The notes under the pieces: model-generated
The model's input: only the letters and a program-made list of their open reading frames with translations
Told to the model about the DNA's origin: nothing
The model's database searches: none
Shown here: positions 18,786 to 30,345 of the stretch, in pieces
How positions within the stretch are numbered: the first letter of the stretch is position 1
Layout of the letters: each line of letters begins with the position of its first letter
Program-made: the position numbers and the translations under genes
DNA from: Populus alba
Lineage: Eukaryota > Streptophyta > Magnoliopsida > Malpighiales > Salicaceae
Direction: 5' to 3'
Length of the DNA: 64,000 nucleotides
Assembly: GCF_005239225.2 (NCBI RefSeq)
Contig: NC_133290.1
Coordinates: forward strand, 13,090,204-13,154,203

Positions 18786-18959
18786 TAGAATTCGAACAAA
18801 ATTTGTGTTGCAGGCCCACCCAAAAATTTAAATCTTCTTAAACTAAGGAAACAAAAGGTGAGGGCAATAATTGGATGTATTCCATGCTCCAAGCAAAAAG
18901 ATAGACTTTGTGTGACAGTTGACTGTCATTGACTTCTATGAAAGGAAAAAATGCTGAAG

Positions 18960-18992
18960 GATGCCGATGCCGATGCCGATGCCGATGCCGTG
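18960..18992. repeat. Hexamer microsatellite (GATGCC)n
   Basis: Roughly five units of GATGCC in block A. The same place in block B (31841-31866) has only two to three with a substitution, so the array changed length after the duplication. The unit is a multiple of three but no coding frame is supported. Confidence 0.85.
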
Positions 18993-19164
18993 CCGCCTGT
19001 TCTTAGAAAAACATGCACGCGTAGTGCAAATTATTTTATCCTGTGTAATTGTAAATGAATTCCTCATGCTGAAATTCATAAATATTTAATTAATGATGTA
19101 ATTCAGTAGTCCTATATCCAATTAGATATGGTTTTAATTCTAAAATCATTAATAATTCTTTCAT

Positions 19165-19420
19165 AAGAAAAAACTGAGGTTATTGACAATTTTTTTGGTG
19201 TCTAAATCACTTTATTGCTTTTTTTTTTTGCCAAATTACTTTTTTTTTTTAAGTTTTATTTTTTCTTGATATGTGTTTAATACTATGATAATTTTTGCAG
19301 TTATAATTTAAAAAAATATTAATTATAGTTTTTTTATAATTAAAATTTTTTAAAAAAGTTTTTAGAGGGATTCATGCTAAATTATTATATGTTAATTAAC
19401 CAAATAATTTTAAAATTATA
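19165..19420. repeat. Direct repeat with 21070-21320
   Basis: Both stretches begin AACTGAGG(T/A)TATTGACAATTTTT, continue through GTCTAAATCAC and a T-rich tract, and end near ATGTTAATTAACCAAA. The first lies in the part of block A absent from block B, so it looks like an inserted element copy. Confidence 0.6.
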
Positions 19421-19647
19421 GTTGTCATAAATTGCAATTTCAACCACCTCTTACCACACAACCAAATAAGAACTTCATTTTTTTTTTTTAACATCTAACT
19501 CACTTTCTTTACCCTTTATATGATTTTGGAAATATCCCTATTCACAAATTCGAGATCAGTGTCTGTGATTTTGAAAACAATTCACAAGGCCCGTGCTAAT
19601 TAACATTGAAAATAAGAAGGGCCTTAATTAATTCTCGTAAGTATTAG

Positions 19648-19649
<2 letters not shown>

Positions 19650-19698
<49 letters not shown>
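19650..19698. repeat. (AT)n microsatellite
   Basis: About 24 AT units. The equivalent in block B (32331-32340) has about five units followed by GAGAGAG. Confidence 0.95.
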
Positions 19699-19702
<4 letters not shown>

Positions 19703-19776
19703 GGCTACAAGGCACAAGCTGTATTCTATCTGGAAGCATGTCGACAACTTGAGTGTTTTTCTTATTTTTCTTTAAT

Positions 19777-19786
19777 ATTTATAAAT
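19777..19786 (+). promoter_or_regulatory. TATA box of small-peptide gene SP2
   Basis: ATTTATAAAT lies 86 bp before the ATG and is conserved in block B (TTTATAAAT at 32466). A second TATATAT string at about 19807-19813 is also conserved. Confidence 0.5.
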
Positions 19787-19862
19787 CCCTCTTAGCTTCG
19801 CGATTGTATATATCAAGACCTATTCCTTCTTGCAGAAGAACACATACTTAGAGACCAAGGAA

Positions 19863-20024
19863 ATGAGTGATCCAAACAAGCAAGCATCCATCAAGGGCCA
19901 TGGCTGCCCCTCCACATCCTTTGCTGGCCTTCCACCGCCACGGTGGCCAATCAAGAGGAAGATTATGGTGGAAGCACTCCAATTCTATTCATCAAGCTCC
20001 TCGTCATCGGAGAAAAAGGCTTAG
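19863..20024 (+). CDS. SP2: small basic serine-rich peptide, 53 residues (unknown family)
   Basis: Member of the unrecognised family described at 7259. It starts MSDPNKQ, carries KGHG, then STSFAGLPPPRWP (residues 17-29), a basic and hydrophobic stretch KRKIMVEALQFY, and seven serines followed by EKKA. The start is in the conserved context GGAAATGAGTGA. It differs from its duplicate at 32551 by few residues. Its stop TAG stands where the duplicate has CAG, so SP2 ends three residues earlier; the old downstream TAA is still present in frame. It has one cysteine (residue 15), no signal peptide and no membrane segment. Its shared promoter region and TATA box with the duplicate suggest similar expression, which the sequence alone cannot prove. 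Confidence 0.68.
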   Translation: MSDPNKQASIKGHGCPSTSFAGLPPPRWPIKRKIMVEALQFYSSSSSSSEKKA

Positions 20025-21065
20025 GCTTTTTAATGATGGAAGAAAAGGGGTGTCTCTTGTGTTTTTTTTTTTTTTTCCTTTCTCATGTGATTACTCTTAT
20101 ATTGTATTATGTAGATATCTGACATGCTATATGGATTGTTTTGTAAATATTTCCTACTTGATTATGATCCACTTTGAATTTTTACTGCTATTTATTGATT
20201 GCTTTGCTTTCTACTGTTTGTGAGTTTGATTCTTTTCTTTGCGTTTCTCTGGGAAGCATTTTGATACCCCAAGATTTTAGTCTCTCAAATTTCTGCGACA
20301 GAATTTAGGGATGGGATTTGAAAGAAATTGGCAGTCTAACGATTAATCGGTGATTGAATAGCTTTTACCAACCAACATCTGTTACTTGATCATGAATGAT
20401 AATGATCTCAATTAATTAGGAACAATCTCTAATGGGTTGAGTATGAATTGATAATATTTAAACATGTAATTATTAATCGAAATAGAAATATTTGATATAT
20501 CGTGTTTCTCTATAGTAATGCACCTTCCTTTTTTATTTTCATCTTTGTTTTACTTTTTTTCTGGGCTTAATTTCAAGAGAAAAAGTTTTTGATTCAATTA
20601 GAAATTAAGATAAAGTTTAAAGTAAGAGAACAATAATGTAAAACACAGAAAAATTGCATGGTTTTAGAATTTTTATTTTGATCCAAAAATTTATTTATTT
20701 TATTTTTCAATTCTTAAGTTAGAGAGAGGAAACAGAAACTCACTACAAAACGATAAAGTTGCTGTTTGACTATTTATTTGTTATTGTAGGTAACTTGTTG
20801 CTTGCTAAATAAAAATGGGAGCAAAAAAACTCAATCTCAAATAACTTGGGTTTGGTAAGGACGTTAGACCTAAGTTATTTAGGTCTAGAAGGTGATGTCA
20901 TACCCAAAAAACTTAAACAGGGATGTCAAATCCAAATTACTTGGATCTAGAAGGGGATGTTATACTCAAGGAACATGTGTCTTATTATTGTTGTTGTTAA
21001 ATTTGAAAAAAAAAATATTATTACTATTGAAGAAAAACCATAGATTTGATTTGAATGATAAAATT

Positions 21066-21252
21066 AAAAAAAAACTGAGGATATTGACAATTTTTTTTTT
21101 TGTCTAAATCACATTATTTTTTTTTTCAAGTCTTTTTTTTATATGTGATTGATACTTTAGTAAATTTTGCGGTTATGATTTAAAAAAAAACTATAAATTA
21201 TAGTTTTTTCATAACTAAAATTTTAAAAAAGAATTTTTAGTGGAATTCAAGC

Positions 21253-21297
<45 letters not shown>

Positions 21298-24270
21298 AAT
21301 TAACCAAACAATTTTAAAATTTTATTAATAAGTTTTAGATGTGCAAAAAACTTTGGAAAAAAAAAGAAGCTCTAAGAGCAGTTTTCAATTTGCAAATTCT
21401 ATTGTTGTTGTGTTGATTCGTTGATCATCTTCTTCAACTTGTATTAACACCTTCATGTCCTTCCTCGTTCCTATACATTACTCCATAGTGTCCCAAGATC
21501 CAGATTATTAAAAAAGTTAGCTTACATAATTTTATTTATTTTTATTTAAAGATCATCGAGATTTCTGCTTCCAAGAGACCATGATCCATGAATCTCTCCC
21601 CGAAGACATCAATCATTTTCTCAATTTATGGGCTTTTGGGGCAAGTTTTTTTTTTTGGTGTTTTTTAAATCGTAGATAGATTTATTACCGTTTATATAAT
21701 GTTTATATGTATTTTGAGTTAAAATGGATTGAAACACAAGTTTTTTTTGGTAAAAAAAACTTAAATTCTAATTTTTCAACCACTAAAATAATTAAAATCT
21801 GAGCAAATTAAATGAAATATTATTTGATTTTTTAAAATAAATTTTGGGTTAGATGACATGTCCGTCTCGGTTACAAAAAATAATAATTAAGGACCCAATG
21901 ATGCAGGTCTGCTAGGCTCTAACAAAATAGATTATGGAGGCGAACTTGACATTTGCTCTTTTTTTCTAATTTTTTTTTTTTTAAAAAAATTTATGATTCT
22001 TTTCTTATAGTTTTTTTCTCTAAATGTTTTTAATTTATATTTAATTTAGTACTCTTTCTCTTTTATATTTTATTTGAAGAGTCTATTTTAAATAATGATT
22101 ATTTTTTTAGTTATACATTTAAATTTGAAGAGTTTTTTCTGATTCATCTATAATATTTTTTTGTATGGATGAAATTTATTATTTTAAATAAAATAAAAAT
22201 TATTTTCAAATGATATTTATAATAGACGCCTTGCATGATTTCCCCCCTTTTATTTTATTCAATGAATTTCTAATAGTCCTCTCCCAGTGCAGTGCAAAGA
22301 CAGGACTAGCACGACTGGTAGGTAGGCAATGCATTGAATGCACAATGATGCTCAATGTCAGGGAATTAGAGTGCCGCCAGCCGCCAGCCGCCATGAGGAA
22401 AGCCGTTGATGAAAGACACCGAATGAATTGATGGGTGAGGGTCCATCCACGCAGCCCCAATAATTAACAGAACAGCTTCCAAGCAACAGCTAAGGCCAGG
22501 TCGAGAAGAAGCATACACGAAAGATCACTATTACAATCCACATTTCTCCACATATTTTAGTGTTTTCTCTGTAATCTGTAATACTCGGGAAGCCAATTAC
22601 TCGTTTAAAAATATATTTTAAAACGAAAACTTATTTAAAAAATAATCACAACTATTAAACCAAAAAAATACAATGTTCACATCCCTCTCTCTCTCTCTAA
22701 ATTGTATTGATGAATATTCATTGGTTGTGATCAAAAGACTGAATTGTATAGATGATTATTCATTTTGATTACAATTTCTGTCAATAAATAAAACGAGAAG
22801 CTCTACCCAAGACTGTTCCTATTTCTAATAAAGCATTTTCCTTTCTTCCCAAGACTGTTCCTATTTTACTTTGCTCAAAGCAGATGCAATATATCTTGAT
22901 TTGAGGATGTGCAGGAGCAATTCTAACCATGGCTGGATTTTATAATTAGTTAAATAAACTATAATTAAGTTATATTATGCCACTCGAATGTATAAAACAA
23001 TGGGATCTTGAATTTTCCGGTATATTTAGGGTGCTTGAGAGTCTAAAAACGATTGTTTTTTAAAAGTATTTTTTCTCAAAAATATATCAAAATAATATTT
23101 ATTTATTTATTTTGAAAATTTTATTTTTAACTTCAACACATCAAGAAAATTTTAAAAACATAAAAAAATATTAAAATTTTTAAAATACACTTTTAAATCA
23201 CAAAAAGATGCTAGCTAATATATGATTCAATGTACATGCTTCATGTTTATAAAAAGTCTCTTTCCATCCATGATCCATGGCATACTAGTCAATCAAATTG
23301 AATCAATGGTTATCAAGTGGCCATTCATATACCGGTTAACGTAGGTTCCCGTGAACTTTTGATGTCTTTTTCATACAAGTGACCCTTAATGAAAATAAAT
23401 AAATAAATAAATATAATTTTTTTCCCCTAAAATTACAACTACTCTTACAAGTTGGTTTCGATTATTAAAGACTATTTTTTAATAAATAAACAGTAATGAG
23501 GTTTAAGTTGCAATAAAAGTAGTGTTTGCAATAAATGAGGTATAAGTTGCATAATACAAGGCATTAAATAAAATAATTTTTGGTTGAAGGTGCTTGAAAA
23601 TCTAAACTTTTTTTAAATAAACTAATCCTCTTTGTATTCAAATACAAATAATTTTAAGAGGTATTTTTGTTTCTTAACACCATTTTGAAATTTTTTTTTT
23701 TGGCTAAATAGCATATGTAGAAATTTTTTTTGATGAGATAACAGGTTTAATATATGTCACAATTAAAAAACACGATATTTTAATATGAAACTAATAGAAA
23801 ACATAATATTTCAAATAAATTATTAAATAAACGAGCACGATTCACAATGAAAAGAGAGGAGAAAAAAAATGAGAAAGATTTAATTAAGAGACATACTGAA
23901 GCTTTGGTTACGGCATAATCCATATCATAAAACAAATATCGATAAGATAAATCCAAAAGCATTAAGAAACGTCACTAACAGTGATCAAAGCAGACCACAC
24001 TCTTCATCTAAAGATAAGTGAGTAATTGCAATAAGAAAAAAAAAGAAAAAAATTCTCTTAAAAACATGTTGAAGCTTTAATTATGATAGCACTAGTACCA
24101 TAAATAATATCTCAATAAAATAAATTTAATGATATAAAAAATACCACCAACAATGATCCGATTGCGTCACCTATGTTTGATAATCATACACCAAGTCACC
24201 GACAGGAACCTTTTCTTTTTGTCATTATCAATTATTTTCTTTTTCTAACTCTTTCAATACAATCCTTTTG
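21066..24270. other. Intergenic region between SP2 and SP3
   Basis: It contains a repeat copy at 21070-21320 with an (AT)n run at about 21258-21294, a GCCGCCA heptamer repeat at about 22372-22393, a MITE-like element at 23026-23215, and otherwise AT-rich DNA. No open frame here shows a recognisable domain. Confidence 0.5.
23026..23215. mobile_element. MITE-like AT-rich element
   Basis: It has the GGTGCTTGAGAG end, the AAAAATATATCAAAATAATA core and the ATTTTTAAAATACACTTTTAA end typical of the family seen at 1015, 41145 and 53761. Target-site duplication not visible. Confidence 0.4.
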
Positions 24271-24273
24271 CCG

Positions 24274-24283
24274 CTATATAAAT
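24274..24283 (+). promoter_or_regulatory. TATA box of small-peptide gene SP3
   Basis: CTATATAAAT lies 85 bp before the SP3 ATG, the same spacing class as in SP2 and SP4. A start about 30 bp downstream would give a leader of about 50 nt. Confidence 0.55.
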
Positions 24284-24358
24284 TCACGGCTCTTATTCCA
24301 GTAGCATTGAATCAGAACCTTTTTTTTCTTGTATGAGAGAAGTAAAGAGAGCGAAGAA

Positions 24359-24517
24359 ATGAGTGAACGCAGGACGCCAACATCTGCAGGCAAAGGTTAT
24401 GGCATGCCCACCTCTTCTTCCTTTGCTAAACACCCGCTGCCACGGAGGCAGACCAAGAACAAGATCTTACTCTGGGTACTCCAATTCTTATCAGCGTCAT
24501 CAAGCTCGGAAAAGTGA
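24359..24517 (+). CDS. SP3: small basic serine-rich peptide, 52 residues (unknown family, diverged)
   Basis: The most diverged intact member of the family described at 7259. It starts MSERRTP, then GKGYG, TSSSFAKHPLPRR (residues 18-30), a basic and hydrophobic stretch NKILLWVLQFL and a serine tail ending SSSSEK. It shares with SP1 the GYG and with SP2 and SP4 the LQF plus SSSSEK ending, so the family alignment runs end to end. The ATG context (AAGAAATGAGTGA) matches the other copies. There is no signal peptide and no cysteine. Outside the coding part it has little similarity to SP1 or SP2, so the coding region is the conserved element. That is my main reason to believe it is a real gene. Confidence 0.65.
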   Translation: MSERRTPTSAGKGYGMPTSSSFAKHPLPRRQTKNKILLWVLQFLSASSSSEK

Positions 24518-24568
24518 AGGCTTTTGAGATAATTGAAAGAATGGGAGACGTTAGTTTCTTTCAATTGA

Positions 24569-25757
24569 TGGAAATTTCCCTCTGTTGCACTATGTAATAA
24601 AAATCCATGGGCTTCATGGGTTTTGTTTTTCAGAAAGGTAGGATGCCTTGTATTATGCAATTGTTTCGTCATCGAGTTTCGGCTTAGTCTCCCTTGCCTT
24701 GCTCTTGCTATTGCTACTGTCTCAGTTTTTCTCCTTGGTTGCTCTCCTCAATGTTGTTAAAAACACTTTTTTGACACGACACGAAATACATAATATAAAC
24801 TCGAATTGTAAAATCACAAGAAAAATATTTTAACTAATTATATATTGACAATTTTAGTCAAACAATAAATAATAATATAACACAATTAAAATAAAAATGA
24901 AATAAACAATACAAGTATCCAAATACCTTGAAATATAATTCAAATAAAATTTTATTTATGGTTTAAATAACTTAAAAATACAAAAAAGAAAAAAAATAAG
25001 ATTGAACAATGCCACCTCACCTTCAACTTTTTTTATGTTAGTAACAATCCTAGAAATAATGTCCAAATATCCCACCAAGCAAGACATATATTTCAAGTTC
25101 TCTCTGAGTCTTTGTTGTCTCTCTTTAAAGTTAACAAATGATTAGTCTAAAACACAATATTTCTCTTTATATAAGTATTCCTATCTCTTATTTTACTCTT
25201 TTGATTCATCACCATCTACCTCTATCTTCCCATGGTTTCGATCCTTCGATCATGCATTCCCAACCTAAAATACAGTATAAGGTTTTCCCATACCCAAGAT
25301 CCTCTAATGCTGGTGTTAGTCTGCTAAGATTGAAAATTTGAGATTTGGGGCAACAGGGAAAGGGAAGACTGAGGAGTGGGGACTATGTAGAGGAGTGTTA
25401 GGGGACTCGGACAGGAAGGTAGTATATTTTTTTAACTTTTGCGAGTTAAAACTCGAAATCGATCAAACTCGGTCAAACTCGTAAAATCGATCCGATTTTA
25501 ACCGAGTTTGACCGATTTTGATTTTTAACCCGATTTGACACGTTTTATACATGTTGACTCGTAAAATCATAAGATTTTAAGAGTCAACTCGCGATTTTAA
25601 CAACATTGGCTCTCCTTATCCCTCTGTTGCACTATGTAATAAAATCCATGGGTTTTGTTTTTCAGAAAGGTAGGATGCCTTGTATTATGTAATTGTTTCG
25701 TCATCGAGTTTCGGCTTAGTCTCCCTTGCCTTTCTCCTTGGTTGCTCTCATTAGCTG
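24569..25757. repeat. Tandem duplication of the SP3 3' flank, split by a transposon
   Basis: 24571-24748 and 25617-25757 are near-identical (both begin TCCCTCTGTTGCACTATG and end TTGGTTGCTCTC), the second shorter by about 36 bp. An 860-bp hAT-like element sits at their junction. Confidence 0.85.
24749..25608. mobile_element. Non-autonomous hAT-type element, 860 bp
   Basis: Perfect 14-bp terminal inverted repeats: CAATGTTGTTAAAA at 24749-24762 and its complement at 25595-25608. It is flanked by an 8-bp target-site duplication GCTCTCCT (24741-24748 and 25609-25616). An 8-bp duplication and CA...TG termini are hAT hallmarks. The interior has no transposase frame. Its right part (25430-25600) is rich in ACTCG, AAATCG and GGTCAAACTCG repeats in both orientations. 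Confidence 0.85.
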
Positions 25758-27540
25758 TCCAAGGTATCTGATAATATGGCCTGAGTTGGGGGGGGGGGGG
25801 GGGGGTTCTTGTTTTTAAAAATAAAAAATATACAGGTTAATTGCTTTTAAAAATTTTGTTTCAATTTTACAAGTGTTTCATATTTACAAAATCTAGTTTA
25901 ACTCAATATATTATCTTATTAATAACAGAGACTTAAATATTTAAAATATTTTATTTAATCAATATTACCTAAACATAGTTGGCATTAATAATTAGGAGTG
26001 GTAGTGGATATAGTGGGTCCCATCTAATTTAAACATGATTTATTCATTTTTTTTTAATTCCATTGAGTTAGATAAATATATGAGGCTGGGTTAAAATTTT
26101 TGTGAATATTATATATATTTGTGGGTTAAACATCAATTTTTTTTTTTAATTTTTTGATGATCTTAAAAAAATATCATGTTGGAATTGTTATAATTAAATT
26201 AGACCTTTAAAAATACATATATTAACGATAATATAAAAATTATTATAAATTTCATATAAAAACAAGCAAAACAAAGATCACAATTAAGTATTCTATCAAA
26301 TAATTAAGGTGTAAAATAATATAAAAAAAGACTAGTAAAAAAATAATTAAGGTGTAAAAGTGATATAAAAAAAAACTAGTAAAAAAAAAAATTATAAAGT
26401 ACTTTTGGGTTTGTAATTTGACTAGAAAAATAAAAAGTTCAATCAAAATTTTTAAAATTTTCATTTTTTTTTGTTATTAAATAAAAAAAATATTGAAATT
26501 ATAAAATGTTCTTTAAAAAAACACAATTATACTTTTTTGTAAAAATAATAAATAGAAAGAAGGGCAAGAGAATGAGAGCCAGATATTAGCGTGGAGGGAA
26601 AAAAAAATTACAGTTTAGTTCCATAATTTTTGTGTGCGCGAAATATATTACATCCTATATTTAGTACGTTAAAAAAATAAAATAAAAATTATCTAATTAT
26701 TTATAGATTTGTCATTATTTTTCAAAATTTGATAGATATTTTTTTTTCAATTTCATCCTTCATTCTTTTTGAATTATCTAATTATTTAATTTTATTTAAT
26801 TTTTATATCAAATTTAATCCTTATTATTCTGAATACTTTTTTTTTCTAATTGATTTTTTTATTTTTTTTTCTCCAATATTTGATTTTAAATTAATTATAT
26901 GTCAAATTTAATTTTTTATTATTTTCATTGCTATTTAATTTATTTTGGATTTTTATTAAAACTGATTACTTAGCATTTTGTTAATCTAGAATTTTGCCAC
27001 GTTATTTTTTAAGGTTTGTCTTTTATAGGGTTGATCTAGAGCTCATAGCCAAGGTCTCGAGTTTTGAATGTTAACACGAATTGACTCTAATTTTTTTAAG
27101 GTATTTTTTCAAAAAAAAAAACTATTTTTTTTTCAATTTTTTCCTACAACATTTGATTTATTAGGATTTAGCCTTTGTATTTTTTTTTTATTTTTCTTTC
27201 TATAAAGTTATCTTAATCTGTATCAAGGATCGTAAGGTTAACGTGTTAACTTGAGTTAACTTATACTTTTTTTTCATTGCTTTTTTCAATGAATTGTTTT
27301 TCAATTTTGTGTTTTAACTATGAGTTGCATAATAATTAAACTTTATAATTTTATTCAGTTTGTTTTAGACAAGCTTCATAGTTGTTTGTTATGTTGCTAA
27401 TATTTTTTAATTTATTTATTATTACTGCATTTTATTATTCATATTATTTAAAATATTGGTACTAAAGATACATCTTTAAAATTATTTGAAAAAAGAAGGT
27501 TTGATACGCGAACGATAAAGTAATTTCTCTGTACTATCGG
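25609..27540. other. AT-rich intergenic region
   Basis: It holds the second SP3 3'-flank copy (to 25757), a run of about 19 G at 25787-25806, a roughly 45-bp direct repeat at about 26300-26390 (AATTAAGGTGTAAAA twice), and low-complexity AT-rich DNA to 27480. I see no gene. Confidence 0.5.
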
Positions 27541-27810
27541 ACCAAATCAAAACTTAACAAATGTTATAGAAAGGTGTCATGATTTACAAAGGAATTAATG
27601 GTCTGAAATTTTACTTAAAAATTAAATAAACAGGTACCAAGAATCTGGTCATCATCCTCCTTCGCCATGATGAATATTGATGTCACTAATTTGGACATTC
27701 TTGGCCAAGTTGCCACTGAACCCGTCGGTTCTTGTTGATAAAGTTTAGGCACCAACGTGGTCCTTTCTTTGTCAATATATGCATTCAGCCATAATTTTAT
27801 GTCCGTATAA

Positions 27811-27915
27811 GCCATCCAGCTCAGGCCAAGGCTATGGCGTCTCCTCCTCTTCCAGCTTTGCTAACCTCCCGCCGCCAAGGGGCAACCGAGAACAATCTAG
27901 TCAAAGGATTGTGAT
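27811..27915 (+). pseudogene. Broken copy of the SP1 small-peptide gene
   Basis: The region 27545-27915 matches about 6935-7385, the SP1 promoter and gene. Relative to SP1, bases 7208-7275 (both candidate start codons) are deleted at 27810/27811. A 2-bp loss after the PPPRG codons shifts the frame, and homology stops after AAAGGATTGT, before the serine tail. The GQGYGVSSSSSFANLPPPRG segment survives. An open frame runs through it from upstream sequence but its ends are unrelated. It is a dead copy and shows the family expanded at least once more. Confidence 0.8.
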
Positions 27916-28025
27916 GAGTAATTTACTATCAATCATAAAAGAATCAGGAAAGAAGAGAAGAAGAGACAAAAGTAGGAAGGATTTTATTTATTATTCTCTG
28001 CATAATCACTTGGAAGTAAAATTAA

Positions 28026-28381
28026 TAGGTTAATTCAACAACTTTGAATGTTATATTACAGAGTCTGAATTTAATAGAAATTGTAGTAAAACACTTAGTA
28101 ATTTTAAAAGATTATCGTATATATTAAAAGGAATATATATCAACGAATCGTGTTTGTGTGTTGAAGTAAAATAGGTTAATTCGATAACTTTGAAATATAT
28201 ATATAGGTTAATTCAACAACTTTGAATGTTATATTACAGAGTCTGAATTTAATAGAAATTGTAGTAAAACACTTAGTAATTTTAAAAGATTATCGTATAT
28301 ATTAAAATTAATATATATCAACGAATCGTGTTTGTGTGTTGAAGTAAAATAGGTTAATTCGATAACTTTGGAATATATATA
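28026..28381. repeat. 178-bp tandem duplication
   Basis: Two head-to-tail units (28026-28203 and 28204-28381) begin TAGGTTAATTCAACAACTTT and differ at very few positions. The second unit runs directly into the palindrome at 28324. Confidence 0.85.
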
Positions 28382-28435
28382 TATATTCCAAAGTTATCGA
28401 ATTAACCTATTTTACTTCAACACACAAACACGATT
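28324..28435. repeat. Perfect 112-bp palindrome without spacer
   Basis: Each base from 28324 to 28379 pairs with its partner from 28435 back to 28380; I checked the arms base by base. The centre is (AT)n and the arms contain AGGTTAATTCGATAACTTTG. The sequence beyond it (28440-28720) is inverted relative to block A. Confidence 0.9.
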
Positions 28436-29053
28436 TTTTGATCCAGTCAATTTTGGATCGTCACCCACATTATAATTTCAACTCATCCAGTAAGACATAA
28501 TTAATTATATAATGCATTAATTATAAAGTATGAGAGTTTATATAAAATCCAGCATACATGAATAAAAAGCAAATAAATATTAAGAGACATATAAATTCAT
28601 ATATCTACAACAAAAATTAAGCATTGATGTATTAATGTTTACATCTTAAAAAAATACATTACAATCCAAAATGAACTTGTTATACCTAGTCTATATAAAC
28701 AAAAGTGATAAGACAAATCTATTGTAGTAGAGTACTTGGTAATTTTAAAAAATATCGTTCATGTTAAAAGGAATACATATATAAAAAAATTCACAGTAAT
28801 CCTGTATTTATGTATGTTTTTTGTTTCAGAAATTAGGGTTGTTAAATGTAACATTCATGTGCTAAATCTATTGACTAGGGAAGAATGTTCATTATTTGGG
28901 AGAAAAAAGTGAAATATATGCGCTACTAGAGAAGAGAAACAAAATGTGTTGTCTCCTAATTATTTGGGGTCTAAACAGATAGAGTAGCTAGTCGTTTAGG
29001 CTAGTTCGTATGGATATAATTTTTTTAAAAAATTTCTTGTATCATCATATGCC

Positions 29054-29216
29054 TAGTGGCGGAGGGAGGGGGAGGCTAGCAGGGGCCCCGGCCCCTGCAA
29101 AGAAATACCCCTCCCTTATAAATATTTGTAATTTTAATAAAAATAAGTGAAATGTATTTTTAGCCCCTGATATATAACTTGGCCCCCCCTAATTTTTTTG
29201 TCTTGTTCCGCCCCTA
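29054..29216. mobile_element. Short hAT-type MITE, 163 bp, only in block B
   Basis: The ends are inverted (TAGTGGCGGA left, complement of TAGGGGCGGA right). The element is flanked by an exact 8-bp duplication CATATGCC (29046-29053 and 29217-29224). Block A has the empty site at about 15451-15462. GC-rich ends and an AT-rich middle. Confidence 0.9.
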
Positions 29217-29505
29217 CATATGCCACTCAAGTCTCTTAAACAATCATGTTTGGAAGACTTACCCAGCAAAAGTAAGGGGAAAGACAATACTTCTAGTAAA
29301 AATGTTACCTTTTATGACTTTGGTTAATGTGTATGAATGAGAGGTTCTTTGTAATTTTTATTAATAGTTCTACAAGAGAGAGGAAAGTTTGATCAGTTTT
29401 ACATGTTTTGTTTGGAGCATAGAACATTATTGTTTTTTTTTTTTTAAAAAAAAAAAGATAATGCTAAGTGATAGTTTAAAAGTATTCTGCAAAGAAGTGT
29501 TATAT

Positions 29506-29735
29506 GGAGATAGAGATTTAAGTAGAAACCTTGCCATGGATATTTTTATTAGAGATGTTGGAGACACATTTGAAGACATGGAGGATTTGTTTGGAGACAT
29601 GAAGATTTTAATGGAAATATAGAGATCTCGCCATAAAGATTTTTTGTTGGAGACTTGGAGATATATTTGGGGACATAGAGGATTTGATAGAGACATGGAG
29701 ATTTCATCTTAGATTTTTGTTGAAGACTTGAAAAA
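29506..29735. repeat. GGAGA-rich imperfect repeat
   Basis: About two and a half degenerate units starting GGAGATAGAG (29506), GGAGACATGA (29593) and GAGACATGG (29690). Shared phrases are TTGGAGAC, GACAT(G/A)GAGGATTTG and AGATTTT. The same array is in block A at about 15730-15960. Open frames in it are by-products. Confidence 0.6.
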
Positions 29736-30345
29736 AAATTACTACTTTTATTCAAAGTTTCAAAAGATAGTTGAGATACAATTTTAAAAAATTATATAAT
29801 CTCGGGTTGTACATTATGGAGATTTTTCCTTGTGTGTTAAGGCTGTCTCTCATTCTTCATAAATTATTGGAGGTATCCTCTATAAATTAATCTTTCTATC
29901 TTATTTTTTTAAGGCATGACATTAGATCGTGATCATTATAAAAGTGATAGAACTTGTTAGGGTTTCTTGTGATCGTGTCACTCTTTATAGGATGTGGTTA
30001 TCACATCTTTTCCTTGAATGGAAGTAAGCACCTTAACACATGTAGTGGTAAGAAACGAGGTTAGGATTTCAAGAAATGTTAAAAAATCATGAATGGATTC
30101 TTTGGTACTTCTCTTAGATGCCCTAGTAGAAGATTAATGATGTTGCGAAGATTCTACTCTTAAAACAAAAGTGTTTCTATATCTGGTCACACTTGCCTTT
30201 TTCTACTTGAATATGATTCTCCATTTCCTTTTCATATTAAGAAAAGTTATGTTAGGGAGAGCATACAAGTGTTCTCATAAAAAATGGTTATAAACACCAT
30301 TGATTAAGACTTTAAAGGCGGTGAATTTGAGTAAATCTTCTAGGT

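Larger units (their letters stand above)
15100..21065. repeat. Large segmental duplication, block A
   Basis: Collinear with block B at about 28700-33825. Shared landmarks are GGAAGAATGTTCATTATTTG (15281 and 28881), the GGAGA-rich region, the antisense gag relic, the small-peptide gene and its 3' region. Block A has extra sequence at about 17290-17870, 18505-18785 and 19160-19360. Block B has an extra 163-bp hAT element at 29054. Confidence 0.85.
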
